The position numbers and the translations under genes were made by a program. A stretch of DNA of 64,000 nucleotides from Paraspadella gotoi (lineage: Eukaryota > Chaetognatha). Shown piece by piece: positions 38,020-52,379 of the stretch. The first letter of the stretch is position 1. Every line of letters begins with the position of its first letter. The DNA lies in the NCBI GenBank assembly GCA_051294375.1, contig CM119266.1:3166030-3230029 (forward strand). Reading direction: 5' to 3'. The notes below the pieces were generated by a model. It had not been told where the DNA came from. It did not search any database and saw only the letters and a list, made by a program, of their open reading frames with translations.

Positions 38020-40591
38020 CTCTCCCTCTCTCTCTCTATCCCCTTTATTTTCTTCTCCTTTCTCAATTGTCTCGGCTCTCTATAATCCTCTCATTTTTCT
38101 TTTCTTCCTCTCCCTCGCTTCTTCTCCGCTCCCTGTCTCCCTTCCATTCGCAGGTTACTTGGAGCAAAAAACTCGACTTCGATCTTGAGCGAAGAGAAAA
38201 CGAAATCCACCAGCAGTCCTTCCTCGCTGATTTGCCGCAAACACTTTGGTTTTGCGGCAGGATCCATACTGCAGCAAGGGACAGAGGTTATTCCCAGCTC
38301 CGCCGCAGGTTATGTCGACGGCAACAATCCTCATTTGCATATTTCAGCATCGGTGTAATTAAATGTTCTTGTGATGTGTTATTTTAAAGTGAGACAATTC
38401 GAAGTCGGGGTCAAACGTTCTTACTCTCTTGAAAATGCCCATTTCCCTTTTTTTTTTCGCGCTTCTCCCTCTCTATCTCTCCCTCTCCCTCTCTACTCCT
38501 CTAACCTTTATCTTGAAATTCTCTCTGCAGGCCGTTTCCTCTCGGCCGCTTGGCTGGTTCTTTGTCTAATCATTCGTCTCCTCGTTACACAGGCGAACCT
38601 AGCGCATGGCATTTCTCACCGTCTCCAAAACTTTCGGCGCCGATCTCTAATCTATGAGTAAGAAATATAAAGGAGCAATCCGAGAACATAAAAAAAATGT
38701 TAAAAAAAGTAAAAAAAACCCAATTTAGAACAGATATTATTTAAAAAAAGGGAAATACCAAGAGATATCAATATTATGGTATGTTTTCAAACATATAATT
38801 TCTTCCATTTTATTTATAATTTAGCCATAGATGATTCTGTGTAAGGTCTTGTAAGTCTTATGTCAACAGCGTGATGAATGTAAAAGAGGAACAATTTTCA
38901 TATGGTTGAGGGGATTTCCGATTAATGATAAAGAAATTATTTCCCTTTGAGAAAATAATATGTTTTTCCATAAATTATTTACTAGTTTCGGGGCATTTGT
39001 TCTAAGTTCATTCTCACCTCCAACCTTTCCATCCCCTTCAGCCCCTTTTCCAACAGGGACCCCCAACGGCGCTGACTTCATCGCCCTACGGTTGTCAAGA
39101 ATCTAAGCGATCCACCTGCGATTTTTTTCTCCGAAGTCGGAGATCCGAAGACTTCAAAGCAGGTAGGCGTGGCAACGGATGACCCAAAGTAGGCGTGGGA
39201 GATGAAGCGACAAATAAAAAAAAAAAAAAAAAAAAACAAAAGCACAACGGAGCATAAAAATCGAATGCGATTTTTACTAAGAAAACAAATTTTTGAGCAA
39301 ATAATGCGGGATCATCTGCCAACGATCATTAGCTTAAATCACTCAATTTCCAACCCACATAAAAAAAAATTCAAGTCAATTGCCCCACTTCTCCACTCCA
39401 TGAGTAATTGGCGTTCAAATAGCTGAAATTTGTGATTTTCTTTTTGGCATTTAAACTCATTTTCCACTGGCGATGATTCCTTCGAACTTCTTATTCCAGC
39501 TCAATACCACAGCTTCCCTACCACACACAAAATTTCATTTCCTATCCATCCATTCAACAGGAAGGTAAAATGATTTATTGCTAAAAGGGTGGACGGACGC
39601 GACAGACGGAATCAGACGGACGGTACACGGACATAAATTTTTTTGCAATATTTATCATGATTCGATGTTCTGACAGATACAAGTGAATCCTCAGACAAGG
39701 ATTTAGGGGGCGGACCGGTTCAAAGGGAATTATAGGCGTCGGATCTGCTGCCAAAAAATAAAGGAAGAAACTGTCAAAGGTGTCCCTTATCCTCAGTTAA
39801 AAGCCACGCTCACTATAGAAAAACGCGTCAACAATCCAAACCCATGAACTCTCTGGCTGTTAAGTACCGATTATATTTATAAAAATCTAATCGTGTTTTG
39901 CTGTATGATTTTTTACATTTTTAAATTTTCATAAGTTGAATTCATGGTATAAATTCTGATTAGGAAACCGAAGGTCTCACATCTTATTCTGAAAGGTTTA
40001 CAAAAAAAAACTATTAACCAATATCGATTCCTTTGCTTTTCATCGCTTTGAACCGGAGCTCCACAAGACCGAAGCGTCACAGAATTTCGCTATTTTCAAA
40101 ACGAATCCCCCGTTGGGTAATTTTCCTGCCTTCAAAACGAATCCCTTGTAATATATTCAGTCAGTCTTGGTAAGACGATGTTCGGCTTCAAGACCACTTT
40201 TCTTCCAACAACGAATGACACCTTCGGAGGCTGGCGAAAGATCGACAGGAAGGGAGGCTTCGCCATCACTGGACAGAATCAATCTGGAAGAGTACTTACA
40301 GCAGCAAGAACTGTATAGTTATTACCCTGGCCTGGGGGAAGCCCTGACGCAGGTTTATTGGAGAGGGAAGAGGGAGAGAGAGAGAGAGAGGAGACGAAGG
40401 ATGGGAGAAGAGAGACGAGGAGAGAGAGAGGATGAGAGAGAGAGGAGAGAGAGAGACCGAAACAGAAACAGGGCAAATACAGAAAAATGGTCAGGATCCA
40501 CGATCTGATCACTGATCTCTCTTTTGTCTCTCTTTCCTCTCTCCTCCTCCTTCTTTCTCCTTCCCTCCCTTCTCCTCTCTCTCTCTCTCTC

Positions 40592-40627
<36 letters not shown>

Positions 40628-43600
40628 CTCTCTCTACCTCTTCTCTCTCTCTCTTTTTCATCACGTATTATTCCAGTAACTCACTTCTTTCCCACTCCCC
40701 TGTTATTCCCTCTTACAGGATTTATTTTGCGGTGGTTTCCGATTTCCTACGAGAAAGAGGTCTGCGTGTGAACATCTCACGTCGGAGATTCTCAACATGG
40801 ACCAAATATGGGCAGATCAAAGCTTTTTAAAGCCGTCCGATGGTAAATATTTGTGACTCTCGTTTTTGACGTGAGGTTCACGAGTTATTCGCCGTGAGGG
40901 CGGGGGTGATATTTGAGCTTAGAAGGCTTGGCATTATGCGACGCCATATATACGCACATATAATAGCGGGGGATAGTTGATTATTATAATGAAAAGAGAT
41001 TTGAATATTATATTTAAAAACAAGAACAAACCTTTGGACTGGTCTGTTACAACCAAGGCTCTAGTAGTTTTTTGATTCGTTTACCGATTTGTTAACTTTT
41101 GGAATAACATTCGAATGTTATTGGTTTTCAAAAGAATTTTTAAAGCAGGAACCCGATCTTGGAGGCCTTTTTTTAAAAAAAGCCTCAAGAGGGCCGACCG
41201 TTGCTAACCAAGGATCGTGGTCGCTTTCGATCCCTGAGATAGATTTTCTGAGCGTCCATAAAATCAAAAATTACGTTTCTCGCCCGAAAAACTTTAGGTT
41301 TTTCTTCCGATTTTGAAAAAAAAAGTCTTCGAAATTCAAATTTTTTTTATTCTTTTGTCTCTTTTTTTTTGTTTGTTTTATTTGCATACTTGGGGTTTTT
41401 TTTTTTTTAACGCCGATCCGTCAAAGAGAAAGGACAGAGAGAGAGGACCAGAACAGACATGACAGAGGATAACAGACCGAAAAAAAAAAACGGTAAAATG
41501 AATCCAAATAAAATCCCCGATCGGTTTCCGGTAGATCAACATTTTCAACAATCAGCAACACACGTATAGCAGATACGTCGACCGCTTCAGCTCCCGGAAT
41601 TTAGATTTTTTCTTAAGACTTTTTTCGCATGAAACAGTACCGCCACTTACACTGCTGTTCTGCCTCCTATCACACCAAGTGCCGCAACTTTATCACAGTA
41701 TCACAGTTCTTTAGAACTCCGTTTTAGTTGAAACCGTCAAAACGGAAAAGTTGAAGAGGCTAAATCCGTGGGAGAGAAGACGAGCAGAGAGACGGAGAGA
41801 AGAGAGACAGATGAGAAGAGACGGAGAGGCGGGAGAGAGAAGAGAGAAGAGGTGCACTCGTAAGTTAAATTTAAGACATTTCTCACCTCTTGGAAATGTT
41901 CATTTCTCCTCTACTTACTCTTTTTCGTTACGAGCGATCGGCGAGAGCGATTTTAAGGCCCGATCGGCAGGTGGTGATCAAAATCCGCGGTTTTACGACC
42001 GATTTAAAAAAATCACAATCTCTCCTTTTCCTTTTGATTTTTTCGTCAGAAAGAAAAACAAAGTTGATCGCTGAAAATGAAGAGAGATGGTTTTGTATAG
42101 CAATATCATTGAGAGAGGAGGCTTGAGAAGTATAATAGGAGTGAGGTGTGATAATAATGGTCGTTGAATTGATGCGGATGATACAAGGAAGTGGGTGCCA
42201 GAAAGGAAAGAGTTGGTAAGTAGAGTGTTTAAAGAGTGATAGAAAAGAAAAAAAATGATGAGAAGAAAAGCGTCGATGAGAAGAAGACGATCGTTTAAGA
42301 GGGAAAGGAGAGAAGCAAGTGGTGGTAAGTCGGGGGAAAAGGCTAGAGTTAAAGTAAAGTAAGGTAATTGTAAAGCTTGAGCGTAAGTTTCGCGTTTACC
42401 AAAAGTTTGTAATGAGAGTGTAACATTAGTGAACACACTAGAGAATTTAATGTTTTATGACGTTATTATACAATTTTTAATCGGAATCTGCTTTATAAGC
42501 AGATCGCCAGACTCTATAATTCTTCACTTTGTCCGGTCCGTAGGTCCGCCCCCCCCCCCAATCTCTTTGTCGGAACTTACTTTAATTATGTCAGAAGAAA
42601 ATTTAATTATGAAAAATATCGCAAAAAAAAAAATAGTCCCCGTCGTCCATCTTCTGGCCTGTCCGTCGTCCCATCCGTCCGGTCCATTCCATTTGTCATG
42701 TCACCGTCCGTCGAACACTTAAGCAAAAAAATCTCTCCAACTTACTCATGTGATTGGAGGTTGGATTTGAATTTTAATTTTGTGTGTGTAGTTTTTGTAG
42801 TTAAGAAATGTGGTTGAATTGAGCTGGATAAAGTTTCGATGGAATCGAGGAGTGGAAATGGAATGCTATGAAGTCAAGTGACTTGAATTTTTATAATTTA
42901 TCCTACTCGGTAAAAGATTTTAATAATTAATATTCGATTAATTAATTGATTAAAGAGGGAGAAAAAGATTGCAATTTGTTAAAAATGATGCGTTTTTGTA
43001 CAGTTCGTTATTAATCCCTTGCATAAATTTAACATGTAATTGGCGCAAACAACCATTGGTTTGGTATGGTATGGTACGATCTCTGTTCTGATCAGTAAGG
43101 ACACAAATTGAAAAGAAGAATTATCGGATTAATCTGAAATAGCTGATTACACCCGCATTATCTCGTAGGCAGATCCGACAATTTTTTCAACTTGTTTTTT
43201 CAAAGTAGTTCTCATTCAATTGAAGAAATTTTCGCCTCAAACCTTTTTCTATTTCTATCACATTTTCAGGTTATTTTCCCTTAACCGTTCTCCTACTAAT
43301 CTCCATCCAAAACCACACATTCCCCAAACAAACCACCTCCCCCTCTCGTCCCCCCCACACCCCACAACCCCAAACCACCCATTCCCACCACAAACCACCT
43401 CCCCCCTCTCGTCCCCCCCACAAACCACTACCCGGACCACCCATTCCCCACACAAACCACCCTCACCCCACAACCCGACAACCCATCCCCCACACAAACC
43501 ACTCCTCCCTCTCGTCCCCACCACACCCCACAACCCGACCACGCAAGGTACACGGGAAAAAGTGGCACTCAAATTCTCGGGGGAAAACAAACGCGTCGCA

Positions 43601-44455
43601 TGACGATGGAGAAGTGTTCTCGGAATCTTCATCGTCCTTTCGTATTCTTCAATCTTTCCTCTCTCTTTTTCTCCTTCGTTTTTGTTGAGGTTTTGGTGAG
43701 GAAGACGCCGGAAGGGAGGAGGAGGGAAAAGGGGGAAGAGATGAAAGGGTCGGAGGTTGGAGGAAGGAATGAGAGGTGGAGCGAGGAAAAAAGGAGGGGA
43801 GGAAATTGAGGAGGAGAGGAAAGAAAAGAGGGAGAGAGGGAAGGGTCGGATAAGGGGGTGGAAGGAGGAATTGAAAGGGGAGGAGGAGGAGAAGGGAAGG
43901 AGGAATTGAGAGAGAGGAGGAAGAATAAAGAAGAGGAAAAGAGCGGGAAGAATATTAAGAGGGAGGCGAGGAAGCAGGAGGAAGTCTGTGAGAGGAAGTG
44001 AAAGGATTCTAAAAGATAAAAAGAAAAGAATCGAATTATTAAAGAAAATTGTGACTGTTAATATAAGGTTCTATACGGAATTGACTTATTGTAACCCATG
44101 AATTTGACTCTAAATAGCGTAAATGAGTAATCATTTAGCTTTAATGTTTAAGAACGAATTTATCGGACTTAAAAGTGATGTAACCACTTGGGTCAAAGTT
44201 GTTTGTCTTTATTCTGAATCTCTGATTATATCGGATATTTAAAATTCCGTTTCCAATTCAATTCGATTTATCCGGTCTAATTTGGCATTTCATCCTCCCT
44301 GAGATTTTCACACGATTTAATGAATACTTAACGATGAATTTAATTATTCCTATAGATTATATTTTATTTTACACCAATTATTGTTCTGAGTTATGTTGAT
44401 ATTTAACATCAAAGGGTTTTTTCGTCTAATTTTCTTCGCACTTTTCACTTCAGGC
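38020..44455 (+). pseudogene. Indel-ridden second copy of the receptor's 3' half
   Basis: Matches 29655-34440 and then 36230-37045 in order and orientation, with single-base insertions and deletions every few tens of bases. Copies of receptor exons 5-10 lie at about 38154-38308, 38531-38656, 39042-39162, 40165-40352, 40719-40842 and 43547-43800. Frames are broken in several, including inside SYTANLAAF. Introns, the intronic GA/CT hairpin and the repeat insertions are copied too, so this is a segmental copy, not a retrocopy. The indel pattern, equal in exons and introns and concentrated in homopolymers, looks more like uncorrected sequence than old decay. Confidence 0.85.
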
Positions 44456-44469
44456 CGGCATCTCTGGCT

Positions 44470-45300
44470 TCCTATTTAGTATGTTATATTATTAATAGTA
44501 AGCGCTATTAAAATAGGAATTGTACTCTCATTCCTTAATGGGTGGCAACCGCTGCGCTCAAAGGCCCTAGTTTCCGATTAGTGGCCATTATATAGGTTGC
44601 TGCATAAGTAGAGGTAGCATATTGTTGATAGGTGATCAAACCAAACAATAAATTGCTTAAGTGTTATTTTTCATTTTCTATACTGAAAGGAAAATTTTTC
44701 TAAGAGTTGTTAAATGCAGATCCATTTAGAAATATTTACTTTAACATCTTATCTTTACTATTCCTGTATTTTCATATTAACGCTTTGCCAGTATTTAACA
44801 AAAACTATTTTAACTTTCGTGAGAGTTAATAAAAAGCCATTTTAAGATGCTGTAAAAATTTTTTTGTGCTTCTTAAGTTCACACGTGTAGTGGCTAACAA
44901 TAAAATGGAAATTTTTTATATGTTTTCTACTCTCTTCTGAGCTTATGGAGTGGCATAATCAAAACAACTAATTGTACTTGAGACTTTCTCTGCTTAGTAT
45001 ATCTTAAATATCCAAAGTGATTAAACTCGCTCTCCTTCTCAACTGTCTCTTACTGCCAGTGTGCCATCACCATGAAATTTAAATACTTCCTTATTTTTTC
45101 TGCTATTCGTTCGTGCTACGAAAATCTCCACATGCTCGCATGTCTCTTATTACTTGTTCTGGAGATTCCATTTCTTGACATGTATAAAGTACTCTATTAT
45201 ACCTCTTTCGGTGCTTGTTCTCTATTGCCATATGCTCCTCTCTGTGCTTACCAAAGGGATTGGCACCCTTGTTGACTTAATTTTGGTACAGAGCTAAAAA
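44470..45300 (+). repeat. Degraded copy of the 6470-7060 module
   Basis: Shares GCTATT..AATAGG, the GCCATTATATAGG block, TAAGATGCTGTAAAAA, TTAAGTTCACAC and ATTCCATTTCTTGACATGTA, in the same order and orientation as 6470-7010. It begins where the duplicated receptor segment ends, so the breakpoint lies in a repeat. Confidence 0.6.
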
Positions 45301-47270
45301 GATCAAAAATAAAGTATTTTCAGCTAAGACAAAGGGCAAACATGTTCATTTTTGACCAAATGAGTTTTTCCGCTGAGTGAATTATCCCTTCTACATCTCA
45401 CCACTCTATTTAACTTGTCAGGTAATAGTACTAAGTTAGGGACAGCTATGGGTGAAAGAGGGTGACCCATGGATGATGGTTAACCAAATACTATCCCAAT
45501 GGTCCAACTAGACGGACCTAAACCCAGAGAGATCTCCGAGCTGATAGACACTCAATCTTTCACGAAGCGTTTTTCTTTAGGTGTTCATTGTAGTGGTGTT
45601 GTAATATCTCGCTTCTGATCTAGAGTGTCTGAAATCGTGGTAGTGAAGTTTCTCTCCACTCACCATATAAGACCAGTTCAATCAATAAATCTAATATTCC
45701 TATTATATAATTTTTTTATAATATCGGATCTGAATGGATATTATTCTCGGTGGAAAGAAGACTACAACTAGAAAAAAAATAAAGTGGTGAGTGGTTATGA
45801 GCACTTTAATTACCGATTGATAAAAAATATGCACGCGATTAAGTGATCCTTCGAGAATTTTACATGACTAATTACTGAGATAACGTTATAAACACATTAA
45901 TTATTATTATAATTAGAACTTTTCATTGTAGCTTTTTTCTCCCTTTCTTTGACTTTTTTAAATTTGTTAGTATCTATAGGCCAATAATGAAAAAACTTAG
46001 TCTATATCAAGCTTTATCCATGGATGATTATTTGGATGTATGCGTTATCCATGAAGCTCATGACACGGTAATTATCAAGAATAGAGTAAAACAATAGATT
46101 GGTTTTAGCAAATACACATATATATCGGATAGTACCTCATCTATCTCGACTCAGAGCTTAAGTAGCAATTCAGCGATGCTCCCGAGTTAAAGAGTAACAA
46201 TTATCGCATTCAATACTAGTTTTTGTGTGTAAATATTAGTATTTTTAATTATATACTGTAAATTATAGGAAATATATATTCGATTTGAATCGGCTTAACC
46301 GTTTAATTAAGTTTCTGTCGTGCTTTCATACTGCTGCTTCTATAATCTCGTCCTTATCTCTCTCATAATAAATATCTCTAACCCGAAGCATGTTCATACT
46401 CTCGACATAATACTTATAATACTCTCTGGGGATATTTATAAGGTTCCACCTGGTTTAGTGAGCGCGGCGCCGCATTGGACAGCTGGCAGGAGCCGTTACG
46501 GGTAGATGGGAGCGAGATGTCGTTAATATGCGCTTTTATCTTTTATTGTATCTGTAATGATGCTCCGTTCTAGGCTGATGAGGGTCGCGTGTTTGGAAGC
46601 TCATTGGCCTTAAGAAAGGCAGCAGGTTACAATTCTCACTCGTGAAACTCGGGCGCACAAGCCACACCATTTAATAGAGAGAACTCTGGTAAACTTTTCC
46701 ATTTTGCCGAATAACATAAACTATAATCGTATTAATATCGTATCTCATTCGAAGAAAATCTGTTCTTATATGATCAATCTCATTTCATTCTCCAATAAAA
46801 GAGTATACATCTGTGGTCTTCTCCTTCCTCTCTTATTTATTACTCTCACCCAAGTTCCACCAGCGTGTCTGTCTCACATCTTTGTTGGCAACTTTCCCAT
46901 CTCTCCTCTCTCTTACTCACGATGCTCTATAAAGGGACTTCGTGTACCATAGGCCGCATATACATGTTCTCCCGTTTATATTAACACTTTGGTTTGTTGT
47001 CAAAAAAAGTACTTTGTGTCTTTATCTTTAAATCAGAATCAATAATAATTATAATAACAAACGAATCTTGTAAGGTCTTAGGTTCTTATCGAAATTTTAT
47101 TGTCGAGGGTTTTCTTGTGCGTGGAGCCTTCACTGGCAGAGGTATTCTATTATTTAGCTCAAACTCAAAACCGTGGCGGATACCCGGATCCGTTTAGCCT
47201 TAGGTGGACCTTCCATTTGTTATTGGTTCAATAGGTCTGTCATAACACACAACAATTCATACTGGTTCTT
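45300..47270. other. Sequence without a recognised gene
   Basis: Moderately AT-rich, short frames only. Adjoins degraded repeat modules on both sides. Confidence 0.4.
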
Positions 47271-47730
47271 CATTGGTGATGGGACCTCCGATCGAACACA
47301 ACCGCAACAAACAACACTTTCAGGCGACATGCCTCGACCTTGGCGATGCACTCTTCCGCCCACAACACATCAGGCTACATGCCTCAACTTGGTTGACAAA
47401 CTTTTCACCAACCTAACAACACAATTACTTGAAAGCGCAAATGATTCGTCACTCCCTTTATACGGGTTTCGAGGGGGGAGATGTATGGTAGACTAAAATC
47501 CACCAACCGTTCATCAGTCTCCCATTGGTGCCTCGGACGAGCAATGCAAACCCAAGAGGTTCGGGGTTCGTAAGAGGCCCCCAGGGTGCGCCCCTAGACA
47601 GTTAAAGAGGGAGGGACGGGGCGACTTTACACTGACCCCTGTAAACGGTGTTACAGCCTGATCCGAAGCTCTAGGGACTGCTAGTATTGAACGGTTCTGT
47701 CACTAACACACAAAATCATTACTGTCTCTT
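47270..47730 (+). mobile_element. SINE-like composite repeat, inverted copy
   Basis: The reverse complement matches 6067-6467: TGGTAGACTAAAATCCACCA near 47485, a degraded tRNA-like core at 47530-47630, and GAACGGTTCTGTCACTAACA at 47690. It shares the GTGCCTCGG and GGTTCGGGGTTCG blocks on the + strand. Confidence 0.5.
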
Positions 47731-48400
47731 CAAATAGTGATTAAGTTCCCGTCGGATTAAGCTGCAAATAAACGGGAAACTGGAAATTTGATGGATTTTT
47801 CTCTTATTGAAGATCTCATTGGATAAGATAGCATTTCTCTTATGTAAAACAGAATCGGAGTAATTAATGGAATTGATTTGACTATTTACTCTCAAAACGT
47901 TTTAATCTAGTTGTATTGAAATATAGAATAATTTTATATATTTCTGGTTTGATTATTAAAACTGATACCCTGACCAAAACGACCCACTCAAGGGACAAAA
48001 AAAAAGTCCAAATATCTCAGAATTTAGAAAACAAATTTCTCAAGCGAGTTTTATTATATAAAATTGCTTGTTTTCAATATTTACATTTGAGTAGTGAATC
48101 TAAACCAATCAATAGCATATTTTAAAGAAGAAATAGAAAATATACTTTAATCGAATAATATAAAAACAAAATTTTACTTTATAGTGAGTTGCTAAAGATT
48201 AGTTTCATATTAGCGTAATTTTTTAAATGGTCCGTGTTTCTCTATCTCACATAAACTAAGAAATGATAGTGTGTGATTTAATACCAGAAGATAGAAAGAC
48301 TAATTTGAATTTACATTTGTGTTTGTCGCGTTGACCGTCATGGAGACCAAGTATAGAATCTAGACATTAATAACTATTTCTAATATGAGATGGTGTCAAA
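47730..48400. other. AT-rich sequence, nothing seen
   Basis: Short chance frames only. Confidence 0.4.
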
Positions 48401-48409
48401 ATGTTTGTC

Positions 48410-48774
48410 CCCTAAGAACGGCCCCCCCACCTCCCCACCGCCCCCTCTTCTCACCCGCCCCCAACCCCCCACCGCCCCGGCCCCCCCCTTTCGCCCGCAT
48501 TGAATGAGGCAAACGTGGTAAGTTCTTTCAATCGACCCCGCGTTTGACTCCGGACCTTCCCTACCAACCTTCTTCCTCAACCCAAATGAAGAGCTCNNNN
48601 NNNNNNNNNNNNNNNNNNNNNCTTCCCCACCGCCCCCTCTTCTCACCGCCCCCAACCTCCCCAGCCCGCCCCCTTTCGCCCGCATGATGAGGCAAACGTG
48701 GTAAGTTCTTTCAATCGACCCCGCGTTTTGACCTCGCGACCCTACCAACCTTTTTCCTCAACCCAAATGAAGCT

Positions 48775-48775
<1 letters not shown>
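48410..48775 (+). repeat. Short direct duplication around an N gap
   Basis: A C-rich block followed by GAGGCAAACGTGGTAAGTTC appears at 48410-48596 and again at 48622-48775, either side of the 25-base N run. Probably one sequence split by a gap and entered twice. Confidence 0.7.
48597..48621. other. Assembly gap (25 N)
   Basis: Flanked on both sides by copies of one C-rich sequence. Confidence 0.95.
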
Positions 48776-50490
<1,715 letters not shown>

Positions 50491-50766
50491 TATGACCCAC
50501 TTTTATATCAGTTCGGTTAATGAATTGATAAAACGTTTGACCCTTACAACTTTTACTCTTAAATGTACTATAGTTGTTCATTCACATAAAAAATAATAAT
50601 CGCGTCCCTCTTAGCTATACGTATTGTTGTCACTAAATTTTATTTTTAGGCGCCAAAGTGACTAAGTGAATTTGCCTGAAATGACGCTGGAAGACACGAG
50701 ACCACAATAATGTGAAGAAAGAGAAAGAAAGAGAGAGAGAGAAGAGAGAAGAGAGAGAAGGAGGAG

Positions 50767-50801
<35 letters not shown>

Positions 50802-50826
50802 AAAAAGAGAGAGAGAGAGGAGGAAG

Positions 50827-50859
<33 letters not shown>

Positions 50860-51235
50860 AGGAAGAAGAAAGAGAGAGTGAGAGAAGAACCTACCTCGGA
50901 GAAAGGCGCTCAAAAACCCAAAAGGTTCTTTTTTAAGTATTGATCAGGGATTGACTTTAAAATGTAGGTTTACAAGGAAAAGAAAATGCGAACATCAGCC
51001 GACAAACAAAGAAAGAATGAGTCGTGAGACAAACGATTAAAATTTTTGTGTCAAAATGTTACATTCGTAGTTCGTCAAAGATTCAGAACAGAGAAAGGAA
51101 ATGAGATTCGGTCAAGCGATATTTTTAGATGAAAATTAATACAGGATTCTTGTCTCAAGCGGAAATTAAGTGACGAACGGTTAATATATAAATGGTTTTA
51201 GGTATTAGGTTTTTTTCATGGACGACCCTTCAGGC

Positions 51236-52365
51236 TTCACGCTGCTTTTTTCCATTCACAATTTCACTGCTCCTTTTTTCCATTCACAGTCACCGCTGTT
51301 TTTCCTTCACATTTCACTGCTGTTTTTTCCATTCACAGTTTCACCGCTGCTTTTTTCCATTCACAGTTCACCGCTGCTTTTTTTAATTCACAGGTTTCAC
51401 CGCTGCTTTTTCCATTCACAGTTCACTGCTGTTTTTTCTATTCACAAGTCACCCGTGTTTTTTCCATTCACAGTTTCATGCGTTTTTTTCCATTCACAGT
51501 TTCACCGCTGCTTTTTTCCCATTCACAGTTTCACTGTGCTTTTTCATCACAGTTTCACTGCTGGTTTTTTCCATTCACAGTTTCACCGCTGCTTTTCCAT
51601 TCACAGTTTCATCTGGTTTTTTCCATTCACAGTTTCACTGCTGGTTTTTCCATTCACCATTTCACTGCTGATTTTTCCATTCACAGTTCATGTGTTTTTC
51701 CATTCACAGTTTCACCCGTTTTTTTCCATTCACAGTTTACTGCTGGGTTTTCCATCACAGTTTCACCGCTGCTTTTCCATTCACAGGTTCACTGCTGGTC
51801 TATTCCTACCGCTACTTTTTCCATTACAGTTTCACCGCTGCTTTTTTCCATTCACAGTTTCACTGGTGTTTTTTTCCATTCACGTTTTCACCGCCTTTTT
51901 TCCATTCCAGTTCATGCTGGTTTTCCATTTCACAGTTCACCGCTGCTTTTCCATTCACATTTTCCACGCGGTTTTCCATTCACAGTTTCACCGCTGTTTT
52001 TTCCATTCCACAGTTTCACCGCTGCTTTTTTCCATTCACAGTTCACTGTGGTTTTCATTCACAGTTTCACTGCTGGTTTTTTCCATTCACAGTTTCACCG
52101 CTGCTTTTTTCATTCACAGTTTTACCGCTGCTTTTTCATTCACAGTTTCCCCGCTGCTTTTTTCCATTCACAGTTTCACGGCTGCTTTTTTTCTTTACAG
52201 TTTCACCGCTCTTTATTTCCCATTCACAGTTTCACCGCTGCTTTTTTCCATTCACAGTTTCACCGCTGCTTTTTTTTCCATTCACAGTTTCACCGCTGTT
52301 TTTTCCATTCACAGTTCACCGCTGTTTTTTTCCATTCACAGTTTCATCCTGGTTTTCCTTTTTAA
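51236..52365 (+). repeat. 1.1 kb minisatellite, ~28 bp unit
   Basis: About 38 units of TTTTTTCCATTCACAG followed by TTTCACCGCTGC, varying mainly in T-run length and in CCGCTG/CTGCTG. The 391-residue frame across it (a HSQFHRCFFPFT array) follows from the unit and has no gene-like features. Confidence 0.95.
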
Positions 52366-52379
52366 CAACTCGGGTTCTC

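Noticed and set aside
45072-45275. 67-codon frame with a hydrophobic stretch
   Set aside because: It lies in a degraded repeat module also present near 6900-7010, where the frame is not conserved.
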